Below are positions 1-8,607 of a stretch of 64,000 nt of DNA, piece after piece. Position 1 is the stretch's first letter; every line of letters begins with the position of its first letter. Under the pieces are notes generated by a model that did not search any database, was not told the DNA's origin, and saw only the letters and a program-made list of their open reading frames with translations. The stretch covers positions 5,518,001 to 5,582,000 of the forward strand of contig NZ_CP088156.1 of NCBI RefSeq assembly GCF_021088345.1, in the 5' to 3' direction. This DNA comes from Bradyrhizobium ontarionense (GTDB lineage Bacteria; Pseudomonadota; Alphaproteobacteria; Rhizobiales; Xanthobacteraceae). The translations under genes were made by a program, and so were the position numbers.

Positions 1-2
1 GC

Positions 3-1115
3 TCCAAGCCGGCCAAGACCGTGGTCAAGCCGGGCGGCCTCTACATCATCGGCTCCGAGCGTCACGAATCCCGCCGCATCGACAACCAGCTGCGCGGCCG
101 TTCCGGCCGTCAGGGCGATCCCGGCCGCTCGAAATTCTTCCTGTCGCTGGAAGACGATCTGATGCGGATCTTCGGCTCCGACCGGCTCGACAGCATGCTG
201 ACCCGCCTCGGGCTGAAGGAAGGCGAGGCGATCATCCATCCCTGGATCAACAAGGCGCTGGAGAAGGCGCAGCAGAAGGTCGAGGCGCGCAACTTCGACA
301 TCCGCAAGAACCTCCTCAAGTTCGACAACGTCCAGAACGACCAGCGCAAGGTGATCTTCGACCAGCGTGTCGAGCTGATGCAGGACGACAGCGTCGCCGA
401 GACCGTCACCGACATGCGCCATGCCTTCATCGACGACCTCGTCGCCAAGCACGTGCCCGAGCATGCCTATGCCGAGCAGTGGGACGTGGCCGGCCTGAAG
501 GAGGAGCTGAAGCGCGTGCTCGACGTCGAGCTGCCGGTCGACGAATGGGCCAAGGAAGAGGGCATCGCCGAGGAGGAGCTGCTCAAGCGCATCGAGACCC
601 ATGTCGACGAGCGCATGGCCGCCAAGGTCGGGCAATGGGGTCCCGACGTGATGCGTTACGTCGAGAAGACCATCCTGCTGCAGACGCTCGACCACCTCTG
701 GCGCGAGCATCTGGTGATGCTGGACCACCTGCGCCAGGTCATCGGCCTGCGCGGCTATGGCCAGCGCGATCCGCTGCAGGAGTACAAGTCGGAGGCCTTC
801 ACGCTGTTCGAGGCCATGATCGCGCATCTGCGCGAGGCCGTCACCGCGCAGCTGATCCGGGTCGAGATCGTGCCGCCCGAGGAGCAGCAGCCGGTCTTGC
901 CGCCGATGCAGGCGCATCACGCCGACCCGACCACCGGTGAGGACGAACTGGCCTTCGCCAACGTCTCGCTGGTGCCGTCGTCCGGAGCGGCCACCGTCGC
1001 GGCCGAGGCGCGCAACCCCAACGATCCTTCGAGCTGGGGCAAGATCGGCCGCAACGAGGACTGCCCGTGCGGCTCCGGCAAGAAGTACAAGCACTGCCAC
1101 GGCCGCTACGCGTAA
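3..1115 (+). CDS. secA: Preprotein translocase ATPase SecA, C-terminal part (5' truncated by window edge)
   Basis: The frame is already open at the left edge, so the first roughly 550-600 residues of SecA lie outside the window. SecA is the cytosolic ATPase that drives Sec-dependent export through SecYEG. The fragment opens in nucleotide-binding domain 2 with the helicase motif VI region ([20 protein letters not shown]). It continues through the helical scaffold and wing domains ([46 protein letters not shown]). It ends in a variable linker and a zinc-binding SEC-C tail, [14 protein letters not shown], which in the family binds SecB and phospholipid. TAA stop at 1113-1115. The identity is unambiguous; only the start is missing. 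Confidence 0.97.
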   Translation, partial: SKPAKTVVKPGGLYIIGSERHESRRIDNQLRGRSGRQGDPGRSKFFLSLEDDLMRIFGSDRLDSMLTRLGLKEGEAIIHPWINKALEKAQQKVEARNFDIRKNLLKFDNVQNDQRKVIFDQRVELMQDDSVAETVTDMRHAFIDDLVAKHVPEHAYAEQWDVAGLKEELKRVLDVELPVDEWAKEEGIAEEELLKRIETHVDERMAAKVGQWGPDVMRYVEKTILLQTLDHLWREHLVMLDHLRQVIGLRGYGQRDPLQEYKSEAFTLFEAMIAHLREAVTAQLIRVEIVPPEEQQPVLPPMQAHHADPTTGEDELAFANVSLVPSSGAATVAAEARNPNDPSSWGKIGRNEDCPCGSGKKYKHCHGRYA

Positions 1116-1140
1116 GCGCGGGCTGCGGCAGTCTCTCCAT

Positions 1141-1215
1141 CGTCATTGCGAGCGTAGCGAAGCAATCCAGAGTCCCGCGAAGACTCTGGATTGCTTCGCT
1201 ACGCTCGCAATGACG
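1141..1215. repeat. Perfect 33-bp inverted repeat with 9-nt loop (palindromic intergenic element)
   Basis: The left arm 1141-1173 and right arm 1183-1215 are exact reverse complements. Each begins or ends with CGTCATTGCGAGCG and its complement. The element lies 25 bp after the secA stop. It could act as a bidirectional stem-loop, but there is no T-run, so it looks more like a REP/MITE-type repeat of the kind scattered through Bradyrhizobium genomes than a classical terminator. Confidence 0.9.
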
Positions 1216-1245
1216 TTGTTGGCCGAGCTGTCTCCCCAAACGCCA

Positions 1246-1400
1246 CTGTCGTCCCGGCGAACGCCGGGACCCATAACCACAGGGCAACGTGGTGGCGCAC
1301 GCAGTGGCTCCAGCTTGCCGGCTCATATCCGCCGGTGGCTATGGGTCCCGGGTCGGCGTCCTGCAACGCTGCGCGTTGCCGGACTTGCCCGGGACGACAG
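1246..1400. repeat. Palindromic intergenic element with 12-bp terminal inverted repeats (GTCGTCCCGG family, copy 1)
   Basis: The termini are CTGTCGTCCCGG at 1246-1257 and CCGGGACGACAG at 1389-1400. An inner hairpin GTCCCGGCG/CGCCGGGAC sits near the left end. The first 33 bases recur exactly, in inverse orientation, at 31455-31487, and a diverged full copy lies at about 54709-54866. Together with the 1141-1215 repeat it accounts for most of the secA to monooxygenase gap. Confidence 0.85.
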
Positions 1401-1417
1401 CTATATGTTGGGTTGAA

Positions 1418-2716
1418 TCAGGCGGCCTTCACCGCCTCCACCTTCGCGCCCTCCGCAATCGTCCGTGGCGCGGTGTTGAGCTGCTCGATGGCGAAGCCGG
1501 CCGCCTTCTTGTAGCCGGCCATGAAGGCATCGCGCTCGGCGGGCGGGATGACCTCGTCAATATCAGTGAACGTGCCGCCGCAGCGTTCGTCGACCATGTT
1601 CAACAGGCCGAACGGGCCGGCGCCGCGGTTGCGCAGGATGACTTGCGAGATCGGGCCGCACAGTTTCTCGTCATAAGCTGACAGCGCCGCCGGCGTGACG
1701 CCGTGGGCCAGCAGCATGGTGCCGAGCACGCGGGCGTCGACGATCGCCTGGCTGGCGCCGTTGGAGCCGGTCGGATACATCGCATGCGCGGCGTCGCCCA
1801 TCAGCGCGACCGGGCCGTCGACCCAGGTCGGCACCGGGTCGCGATCGATCATCGGGTTCTCATAGGCGCCGTCGGCGCCCGCGATCAGCGCGGGCACGTC
1901 GAGCCAGTCATAGGTCCAGCCCGCGAAGTGATGGGCGAACTCCTTGATCGGCACCTGCCGGAACCAGCCGGTCTGCTTCCAGCCGTCGGTGTTGTCCATC
2001 GTCACTTCGGCGATCCAGTTGATCAACGCCAGCCCCGTCCTGGGATCAGGATGCGAGATCGGATAGACCACGACACGGTGGCGATGGGTGCCGAGCCCGA
2101 CGAAAGACGATCCGGTGCGCATCGGTTTTGCCCAGGTCACGCCGCGCCACATCACCGCGCCGCCCCAATGGATCGGCGGCTGCGCAGGATGCATTTGGGC
2201 GCGCACGGCCGAGTGGATGCCGTCGGCGCCGATCAGCAGCCGTCCGCGCGTCTCAGACCGCGATCCATCGGCATGCTCGATGCGGGCCGTCACTGAGCCG
2301 TCCGCGTTCTTCTCGTAGCCGGCGACGCGGCTGCCGAGCCGCACGCTGGCGGCACCAGCGCGTGCGACCAGCCGGCTGTGCAGCAGTAGATGCAGCTTGC
2401 CGCGGTGCACGGCGTATTGCGGCCAGTCGTAGCCGGCGAGCAGGCCGCGCGGCTCGGAATAGATGTCGTTGCCGTTCAGCCCGACCAGCGCCCATTCGCG
2501 GGCCGGCACCCCGACCTGGTCGAGATCGTCGGCGCCGATGCCGAGATCGTACAGCTCGCGCACGGCATTGGGCTGCAGGTTAATGCCGACCCCGAGCGGC
2601 CGCATCTCGCGCACGCTCTCATAGACGACGCAGGGTACGCCGATCTGCTGCAAGGTCAGCGCCGTCGCGAGGCCGCCGATGCCGCCGCCGGCGATGATTA
2701 CGGGAAGATCGGTCAT
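1418..2716 (-). CDS. FAD-dependent aromatic-type monooxygenase (UbiH / 3-hydroxybenzoate 6-hydroxylase-like)
   Basis: A 432-residue flavoprotein monooxygenase of the p-hydroxybenzoate hydroxylase class, expected to use FAD, NAD(P)H and O2 to hydroxylate a small substrate in the cytosol. The N-terminal Rossmann fingerprint GGGIGGLATALTL follows MTDLPVIIA. The DG motif is GADGIHSAVRAQM and the FAD-ribityl GD motif is GDAAHAMYPTGSNGASQAI. The start is set at 2716 (MTDLP) because the 29 residues that could be added upstream are basic and low-complexity and would precede the FAD fingerprint. Substrate is unknown; the name covers several activities. It is convergent with secA and monocistronic as far as can be seen. 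Confidence 0.85.
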   Translation of the reverse strand: MTDLPVIIAGGGIGGLATALTLQQIGVPCVVYESVREMRPLGVGINLQPNAVRELYDLGIGADDLDQVGVPAREWALVGLNGNDIYSEPRGLLAGYDWPQYAVHRGKLHLLLHSRLVARAGAASVRLGSRVAGYEKNADGSVTARIEHADGSRSETRGRLLIGADGIHSAVRAQMHPAQPPIHWGGAVMWRGVTWAKPMRTGSSFVGLGTHRHRVVVYPISHPDPRTGLALINWIAEVTMDNTDGWKQTGWFRQVPIKEFAHHFAGWTYDWLDVPALIAGADGAYENPMIDRDPVPTWVDGPVALMGDAAHAMYPTGSNGASQAIVDARVLGTMLLAHGVTPAALSAYDEKLCGPISQVILRNRGAGPFGLLNMVDERCGGTFTDIDEVIPPAERDAFMAGYKKAAGFAIEQLNTAPRTIAEGAKVEAVKAA

Positions 2717-2920
2717 ACGCTTGATCCGTTGCACGCTGGAAGGGAGCGATGGGGAGGGGCGGTGACGGCAGCCGCCGCCGTGAGCCGGCTTGGGCTTGCG
2801 CAAACCTGTCCTCCCGTGGCCTCACCGGCCAGTGTCCCGCCCGGCCGCTGCCGAAAGGCCTAATTCAGAAGATTTGCGGAGACAAGGGAAATGGGCCGCG
2901 GGGTATGATAGTCTGGCGCC

Positions 2921-3919
2921 ATGCGGCGCCCCTCTCTCGCCCTGGGCCTAATCATATTCCTCCGTCTTGGGAGCCCAGCCATGGCTTTCGATATCGAGGC
3001 GCATCGCGGTGGCCGCGCCTTGCATCCGGAGAATACGCTGCAGGCCTTCGCTACCGCGCTGGATCTCCATGTCGATACGCTCGAGCTGGACGTCGGCGTC
3101 ACACGTGACGGCGTGCTCGTCGTCTCGCATGAGCGGCGGCTCAACCCCGACCTCGCCCGCGACGCCGCAGGAAACTACGTCGTGCCGCCCGGACCGCCTT
3201 TGATCGAGCTGCCACTCGCAGAGGTGCAAGCCTACGACGTCGGTCAGATCCGTCCTGGCAGCGACTACGCCAGGCAATTTCCTAAGCAACGCGCATTGAG
3301 CGGCCCCGGCGTCGCGCCGCCGCGCATTCCGACGCTGAAGGAGGTCATCGACCTCGTGCGGCGCTCAGGAGACGATCATGTGCGGCTCAACATCGAGACC
3401 AAGCTCGATCCCGCGCTGCCGGCCGAGGCACCGGACCCGGAGCGGTTCGTGACCCTGCTGCTCGGTCTGATCGACGCGGAGCAATTCAGCAATCGCGTCA
3501 TGATCCAGTCGTTCGATTGGCGGACGTTGCAGCTCGTGCAGCAGCGCGCGCCAAACATTCCCACCGTGTATCTGACATTGCAGCGCGGCAAGGCCCCGAC
3601 GGTGTCATTGACCGAGGCGACGCGCTGGACCGCCGGCTTCAATCCCGCCGATCACGGCGGCTCGCTGCCGCGCACGATTCACGCCGCCGGCGGCAAGGTG
3701 TGGTCACCCTATTTCGCGGACGTCACACCGGAGCTTATCGGCGAGGCCCATGGGCTCGGGCTGAGCGTCGTGGTGTGGACGGTCAACAAGCCGGAGGACA
3801 TGGTGCGGCTGATGGACAGCGGTGTCGACGGCATCATCTCCGACCGGCCGGATCTGTTGCGCGACGTGATCGGCAGCAACGGCCCCGCTCTGCCGAAGCC
3901 ACCGCAGCGGAGGCCATAG
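2921..3919 (+). CDS. Exported glycerophosphodiester phosphodiesterase
   Basis: A 332-residue GDPD-family TIM-barrel enzyme that would hydrolyse glycerophosphodiesters to an alcohol and glycerol-3-phosphate. The N-terminus MRRPSLALGLIIFLRLGSPAMA has the shape of a Sec signal peptide with cleavage before FDIEAHRGG, so a periplasmic location is likely. Catalytic and metal residues are visible: HRGG and PENT at the mature N-terminus, ELDVGVTRDG (ExD), then SHE. A late strand ends in WTVNKPEDMVRLMDSGVDGIISDRPDLL, typical of the family. The role is probably phospholipid headgroup scavenging; no glpT or ugp partner is nearby. Confidence 0.9.
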   Translation: MRRPSLALGLIIFLRLGSPAMAFDIEAHRGGRALHPENTLQAFATALDLHVDTLELDVGVTRDGVLVVSHERRLNPDLARDAAGNYVVPPGPPLIELPLAEVQAYDVGQIRPGSDYARQFPKQRALSGPGVAPPRIPTLKEVIDLVRRSGDDHVRLNIETKLDPALPAEAPDPERFVTLLLGLIDAEQFSNRVMIQSFDWRTLQLVQQRAPNIPTVYLTLQRGKAPTVSLTEATRWTAGFNPADHGGSLPRTIHAAGGKVWSPYFADVTPELIGEAHGLGLSVVVWTVNKPEDMVRLMDSGVDGIISDRPDLLRDVIGSNGPALPKPPQRRP

Positions 3920-3959
3920 CACCGCGATCGATCCCTGGTCAGTTTGCTGCTGATCAGCG

Positions 3960-4424
3960 CTATAGACGTTTGGTCATGAACAGGCTGAGCGGGTCCGGCT
4001 TGTTTTCACCGAAAGGCTCGAAGGGCTCGTAGCCGGAGCTTTGATAAAGTCGGATGGCCGCTGGCTGACGGATTCCTGCCTCGAGGCTGAGGCGGTCGAT
4101 TCCACGTCTACGGGCCTCACTTTCCAACGCTATAAGCAGCCTGCGTCCGAGACCCGTGGCGCGCGCACATTCACTCACAAACAGTCGTTTGATTTCGGCA
4201 TGTCCGTGACCGACGAGGCGATAGGCGATCGAGCCGAGCAGTGTTCCGCCGCTGCGGGCGGTGAGAAGGATGACTCCAGGCGCCGAAAGTGCGTTTGCGT
4301 CGATCGGATGATTGTTTTGACTGGGGTATAATGACCGCAGATATCCGTTGGCCTCTTCAAGGAGGTTGCGCACGTCAGCTTGCCGGGCATCGTCGATCGC
4401 TATGATGACATCAACATCATTCAT
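3960..4424 (-). CDS. GNAT-family N-acetyltransferase
   Basis: A 154-residue single-domain acetyltransferase using acetyl-CoA. The pyrophosphate-binding motif A is seen as IKRLFVSECARATGLGRRLLIALESEARRRG. It is followed by the motif B strand and helix DRLSLEAGIRQPAAIRLYQSSGYEPFEPF. The small size and this layout match free-standing GNAT enzymes that modify small molecules or protein termini; no substrate can be inferred. It is convergent with the phosphodiesterase gene, ending 40 bp beyond its stop. Confidence 0.85.
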   Translation of the reverse strand: MNDVDVIIAIDDARQADVRNLLEEANGYLRSLYPSQNNHPIDANALSAPGVILLTARSGGTLLGSIAYRLVGHGHAEIKRLFVSECARATGLGRRLLIALESEARRRGIDRLSLEAGIRQPAAIRLYQSSGYEPFEPFGENKPDPLSLFMTKRL

Positions 4425-4524
4425 CTAGCGCATCCCCGGAGAGGTGACGAAACTCGCAGAGATTGTGCCAGAGGCAGCCGTCTCGATCAAACGCCGAGAC
4501 GGCTGCTTCAATCGGGATCGCGCC

Positions 4525-6429
4525 TCACCCCATCACCACTTCGTGCCGGATCACGAACGGGGCCAGCAGGGTGTGGACCTCGTTCTCGATCGCCTCGCGG
4601 CTCTCGGCCGGGACGTTGCGCAAGGTCACCGTGGCGATGCTGCCGTGGCTGCCGTGCGCGCCGACCTTGACGCTGCAATCGATGCCGCGATCGGTGAGTT
4701 GCTTCAGCACGCCCGCGAACACCCGCGTCGCGGCGTCCCAGCGCAGCTGCGGCTTGAACACCTTGCCGACGCCGGTCACCGGCATCGGGTCGATCGGAAT
4801 GATCTGCACCGGCACCGCGGCGCGCTCGGGCGTGCGCCCACGCACCCAGTCCTCCAACTCGCCGGGCTGCACGGCGGCACCCGGCTTGAGCTGGACGTAG
4901 CCGATCGGCAACTCGCCGGCATAGGCGTCGGGCTGGCCGACAACGGCGGCGAAGCCCACCGACGGATGCTGGAACAGGATCTCCTCGATCGGCGCCGGAT
5001 CGATGTTGTGGCCGCCGCGGATCACGAGATCCTTGGCGCGGCCGGTGATCCAGAGAAATCCGTCGGCATCGAGCCGACCAAGATCGCCGGAGTTGACCCA
5101 ATGGCCGTCGATGAAGGCGCCCTTGTTGTGGGCGTCGTCGAGATAGCCGGAGAACACGCCGGGCCCGGCCATGATGACGACGCCGATCTCATCAGTTGCG
5201 CAGTCGCGCTCATAGCGCCCGTCGGCATCGAGCTTGACGATGCGCACCTTTGCATAGGGCAGCGGCAGCCCGACCGAGCCGAGCCGGATCGGCTGGTCCG
5301 GATAGGCCATGGTGTGCACGCTCGCCGTCTCGGTCATGCCGTAGACCTCGACGACCGGCAGCTTCAGCTTGTCCATGATCGCCTGTCCGACGGCGACCGG
5401 AATGGCCGAGCCGCCGCCCGCGGCATAGCGCAGGCTGGAGATGTCGGCCGCGCCTTGCGGCACCGCGAGCGTTGCCGCCAGCACCGTCGGCACGCTCGAC
5501 AGCGTCTCCGGCTTGAAGCGTTCGACCAGGCTCCAGATGTTGCGCACCGCATTCGGATTGCGCCAGCCGGCCCCCGACAGCACCACGAGCGAGCCGCCCG
5601 CGGACAGCGTCTGCAGCGCCTGGGTCAGCGATCCCCCGACGTGAAACAGCGGCATGCCGAACAGCAGGGTGCCGCCGGGCTTCGCTTTCAGGATCAGGTT
5701 GACGCCCCAGGCCTGATAGACTTGGTTGCCATGGCTATGGCGCACCAGCTTCGGCGTGCCGGTGGTGCCGCCGGTGTGGAAATAGGCGGCGGTGTCGCTG
5801 GCCTTGATCTGCCGGCCGCTGACCAGGTGATCGCTCGGCTGCGGTTTGATGAGGTCGTTGAAAGAGTGGATGCCGTTGGCCGGGTCGCCGCCGCCATGCA
5901 CCTGCACGATCGCCTTGAGGTGCTTGCAGCTGCCGCGCACCTTCTCGACCTTCTGCCAGATGTCGGTGCCGGGCAGGGGGCCCAGCGCCACCAGCACCTT
6001 GGTCTTGGCGGCGTCCAGAATCTCGGCGATCTGGTGCGGCTCCAGCAGCGGATTGACCGGATTGGCGATGCCGGCAGCCTCGGCGCCGAACAGCGTGACG
6101 AAGGCGTCGGGCACCAAGGGCAGCATGAAGCTGACGACGTCGTCGGGCCCGACGCCGAGCGCATGAAACATGTTGGCGGCCTGCGTCACCCTGGCGATGA
6201 AGTCGCGATAGGAGATCACGACCGGGGTATCGGCCGGATCGGCGTTGGGAAGAAACTGGATTGCCGGCGCGTCCGGATTGGCCGTCGCGCCGCATTTCAG
6301 CGCCTCATAGGTACTCTGCGCGGCGATCCGTTCGCTGTACGGCGTCTGCTCGAAGGCACGGATGTCGGCCGTGCTGGCGAATGTCGGATAGTCGCTGCCG
6401 ATGGCGCGATCGAGCAGGTGAATGCCCAT
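4525..6429 (-). CDS. Acyl-CoA synthetase (AMP-forming, ANL superfamily)
   Basis: A 634-residue adenylating enzyme that should convert a carboxylic acid to its CoA thioester via an acyl-adenylate. The P-loop-like motif YFHTGGTTGTPKLVRHSHGN, A5 motif VYGMTETASVHTM, A7/A8 region SGDLGRLDADGFLWITGRAKDLVIRGGHNIDPAPIEEIL and a late A10-like GVGKVFKPQLRWDA with the expected lysine are all present. The start is chosen at 6429 because GGGAGGA lies about 7 nt upstream of ATG; an upstream in-frame extension of 35 residues lacks this. Chain length and substrate (fatty or aromatic acid) are not determinable. The MarR gene 351 bp upstream on the same strand may regulate it. Confidence 0.9.
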   Translation of the reverse strand: MGIHLLDRAIGSDYPTFASTADIRAFEQTPYSERIAAQSTYEALKCGATANPDAPAIQFLPNADPADTPVVISYRDFIARVTQAANMFHALGVGPDDVVSFMLPLVPDAFVTLFGAEAAGIANPVNPLLEPHQIAEILDAAKTKVLVALGPLPGTDIWQKVEKVRGSCKHLKAIVQVHGGGDPANGIHSFNDLIKPQPSDHLVSGRQIKASDTAAYFHTGGTTGTPKLVRHSHGNQVYQAWGVNLILKAKPGGTLLFGMPLFHVGGSLTQALQTLSAGGSLVVLSGAGWRNPNAVRNIWSLVERFKPETLSSVPTVLAATLAVPQGAADISSLRYAAGGGSAIPVAVGQAIMDKLKLPVVEVYGMTETASVHTMAYPDQPIRLGSVGLPLPYAKVRIVKLDADGRYERDCATDEIGVVIMAGPGVFSGYLDDAHNKGAFIDGHWVNSGDLGRLDADGFLWITGRAKDLVIRGGHNIDPAPIEEILFQHPSVGFAAVVGQPDAYAGELPIGYVQLKPGAAVQPGELEDWVRGRTPERAAVPVQIIPIDPMPVTGVGKVFKPQLRWDAATRVFAGVLKQLTDRGIDCSVKVGAHGSHGSIATVTLRNVPAESREAIENEVHTLLAPFVIRHEVVMG

Positions 6430-6610
6430 GGCCTGTCCTCCCTGTGACGTGTCCTCGTCCGGCCGGACGAAGGGTCCAACCGGGATCGCGCGCGGGCTCT
6501 GTGCGGCCCGTTCGTCGCGATCGTCAGCTAGCAAGATGATGGAGGATTCGTCTTGCGTCTATCCCGAGCTTGCCGGGGCAGCCGACACATTTGCCGCAGA
6601 CAGGATGCTT

Positions 6611-6765
6611 AGGGTGGGCAAAGGCGCGCTTGCGAAACGGCTGCGCCGCATTGCGGTGTATACGCGCGCCGTGCCCACCGTCCCAGACCGATGCAGCGGA
6701 TGGTGGGCACGGCGCGTTGGCCGAATCCCGTGTGGAAGCACCGCGATCGCGCCTTTGCCCACCCT
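6611..6765. repeat. Nested palindromic element (GTGGGCA family)
   Basis: Two nested inverted repeats fill most of the 351-bp gap between the MarR and acyl-CoA synthetase genes. The outer arms, 18 bp, are 6611-6628 (AGGGTGGGCAAAGGCGCG) and its exact complement at 6748-6765. The inner arms, 15 bp, are 6665-6679 and 6702-6716 (GGTGGGCACGGCGCG). The architecture is MITE-like, with no coding capacity. The rest of 6430-6780 shows nothing recognisable. Confidence 0.85.
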
Positions 6766-6780
6766 ACGGCAGCGTGCCGA

Positions 6781-7290
6781 TCAACTGGCGGCGTCGATCA
6801 GGTTCTCCAGCAGCCGCTTGAGCTCGCCGGTGGCCTTGTCGCCGTAATTCTCCAGGATGTGGGCCTCCTGGCTGGCGGCCAGCGAGTTCAGCCGCTTGCA
6901 CAGCGCCTTGCCGCGGTCGCTGATGAACATCAGCACCTTGCGCCGATCGTTGGCGTCCTGCCGGCGGTAGACCAGCGAGTCCGACACCATGCGGTCGGTC
7001 ATCTTGGTCAGGGTCGGATGGTTCAAGAGCACCGCATCGGCAAGATCGCCCATCGAGTGCCCCTCGCCGTCCGAGAGAACCTTGAGGATGCGCCATTGCT
7101 CGACCGGCACGCCCTCCGTGCTCAGGCGCGTCTCCAGCTGCCGGTTGATCTCCCGGTTGGCCTGCGCGAGCAGATAGGCGAGATGTTCGGTGAGGGGGGT
7201 GTTGGGATGGGGCGATTTGGCCACGGTGAACTTCGCTTGCGGTCCCGACTTGAATGAATGTCCGGCAGTTGCTGCCCGATCTATATGCAT
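6781..7290 (-). CDS. MarR-family transcriptional regulator
   Basis: A winged-helix repressor of 169 residues from the start at 7290. The helix-turn-helix is in VEQWRILKVLSDGEGHSMGDLADAVLLNHPTLTKMTDRMVSDSLVYRRQDANDRRKVLMFISDRGKAL, including the wing DANDRRKVLMFIS that is diagnostic of MarR proteins. The fold is flanked by dimerisation helices (HLAYLLAQANREINRQLETRL). The frame is open upstream to 7404, but that stretch reads poorly as protein and overlaps a palindrome at 7299-7310, so the shorter start MHIDRAATAG is preferred. It is divergent from the AmiC-like gene and upstream of an acyl-CoA synthetase. MarR relatives beside such synthetases often respond to aromatic acids or their CoA esters; that link is inference here. 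Confidence 0.88.
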   Translation of the reverse strand: MHIDRAATAGHSFKSGPQAKFTVAKSPHPNTPLTEHLAYLLAQANREINRQLETRLSTEGVPVEQWRILKVLSDGEGHSMGDLADAVLLNHPTLTKMTDRMVSDSLVYRRQDANDRRKVLMFISDRGKALCKRLNSLAASQEAHILENYGDKATGELKRLLENLIDAAS

Positions 7291-7298
7291 CCCAATTC

Positions 7299-7310
7299 TT
7301 GAACATTCAA
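7299..7310. promoter_or_regulatory. Candidate MarR operator, TTGAACATTCAA
   Basis: Arms TTGAA and TTCAA are separated by 2 bp. It sits 9 bp upstream of the chosen MarR start, in the divergent gap with the AmiC-like gene. Position and symmetry fit autoregulation by a MarR dimer. No second copy was noticed in front of the acyl-CoA synthetase. Confidence 0.45.
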
Positions 7311-7413
7311 CATTTTCGAATAGCATATTTGCTGAACGCGTGCTGATTTCGACGGCGTATGACCGCCGGCCCACAGTGTCGGGCCAACCACGGGTGCGGG
7401 CCAAGGAGTGGGT

Positions 7414-8595
7414 GTGCTCTCGACAGGATCTGTCCCGGCCGGGCGCTTCGGCCTGCCGTCATCCGTGCTGTTCAGGAGCCCGTCCCGCCGGGGCGACTTT
7501 CCGGCACTGGCCCCCTTCGATCCCGACCGCGTGCAGCGGCGTGGCGACCGCAACAGACTACGCATCGGCAATTTCCTGACCTTCTCCGGCTCTCCCGGCA
7601 TCTGGGGCCCGGCGGCGACCAACAGCGCGCTGCTCGCGGTGTCCGAGATCAATCGCCACGGCGGCATTCTCGGCCGTGAGATCGAATTGTCGTTCTATGA
7701 TTCCGGCGGGCCGGTCGAGGACGTCGTCGCGCGCGCGAGGGATGCGCTCGAGTTCGACGACATCGACGTCGTGATGGGTTCCCATATCAGCGCCGTCAGG
7801 CTGGCGCTCCGCCCGCTGATGCGCGGCCGCATCCCCTATGTCTACACGCCCGTCTATGAAGGCGGCGAGCGCACGCCGGGCGTGATGGCGATCGGCGAGA
7901 CGCCGCACAGCCAGACCCGGCCCGCCATTCACTGGCTGGCGGACAACAGGGGTGCGAAGCGGTGGTATCTGATCGGCAGCGACTATGTCTGGCCGTGGCA
8001 GTCGCACCGGTCCACCAAGACCTACATCACCGCGGCCGGCGGCCAGGTTGTCGGCGAGGAGTTCGTGCCCGTCGGCAATGATGACCACGAGGCACATCTG
8101 GCGCGCATCCGCGCGGCCAAGCCCGACGTCGTGCTGATCTCGCTGATCGGCACCGACAGCATCACCTTCAATCGCGCGTTCGGTGAGTCCGGGTTGGCCG
8201 CGACGACGTTGCGGCTCGCCGGCGCGGTCGACGAGACCGTGCTGCTCGGCATCGGCGCCGACAACACCGAGAACCTGTACTCGGCCTCAGGCTATTTCAG
8301 CTGTATCGGCTCTGAGGCGAACGACGACTTCATGAACCGCTATACCGCGATGTTTGGCGCTAACGCGCCGCCGGTCGGTTCGGTCGGACAGTCGAACTAC
8401 GAAGGCCTGCGCTTCCTGAAGGCGGCTGCCGACCGCGCCGGCTCGCCGTCACTGCGCCCGCTCGCCGCCGCCGGCCGCAACCTGGTCTATTCCGGCGCGC
8501 GCGGCGACGTGACCATCCGCCACGGCCGCGCCGGCATGGCGATGCATCTCGCCGCCGCCGATGGGCTGGATTTCAAGATCATTCGGACGTTCTGA
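7414..8595 (+). CDS. AmiC/UrtA-like ligand-binding protein (Peripla_BP fold) without signal peptide
   Basis: A 393-residue protein of the type that binds short amides, urea or branched-chain amino acids. Family features are RIGNFLTFSGSPGIWGPAATNSALLAVSEINRHGGILGREIELSFYDSGG, then GSHISAVRLALRPLMRGRIPYVYTPVYEGG and the second-lobe pattern WYLIGSDYVWPWQSHR. The start is GTG at 7414, because AAGGAG at 7403-7408 ends 5 nt before it; the GTG at 7408 would overlap that site. There is no hydrophobic export signal and no permease or ATPase gene nearby. A cytoplasmic sensor like Pseudomonas AmiC is therefore as likely as a transport component. It is divergent from the MarR gene. Confidence 0.8.
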   Translation: MLSTGSVPAGRFGLPSSVLFRSPSRRGDFPALAPFDPDRVQRRGDRNRLRIGNFLTFSGSPGIWGPAATNSALLAVSEINRHGGILGREIELSFYDSGGPVEDVVARARDALEFDDIDVVMGSHISAVRLALRPLMRGRIPYVYTPVYEGGERTPGVMAIGETPHSQTRPAIHWLADNRGAKRWYLIGSDYVWPWQSHRSTKTYITAAGGQVVGEEFVPVGNDDHEAHLARIRAAKPDVVLISLIGTDSITFNRAFGESGLAATTLRLAGAVDETVLLGIGADNTENLYSASGYFSCIGSEANDDFMNRYTAMFGANAPPVGSVGQSNYEGLRFLKAAADRAGSPSLRPLAAAGRNLVYSGARGDVTIRHGRAGMAMHLAAADGLDFKIIRTF

Positions 8596-8607
8596 TGGCT
8601 CGGCGTG

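Noticed and set aside
1135..1216. The palindrome after secA as a rho-independent terminator
   Set aside because: No T-run follows either arm, and the 33-bp perfect arms are longer than typical terminators. A repeat element is a better description, although it may still affect the transcript end.
4444..6447. A plus-strand open frame of about 667 codons opposite the acyl-CoA synthetase
   Set aside because: Antisense of a clear ANL enzyme; composition is Arg/Gly/His-rich with no family resemblance.
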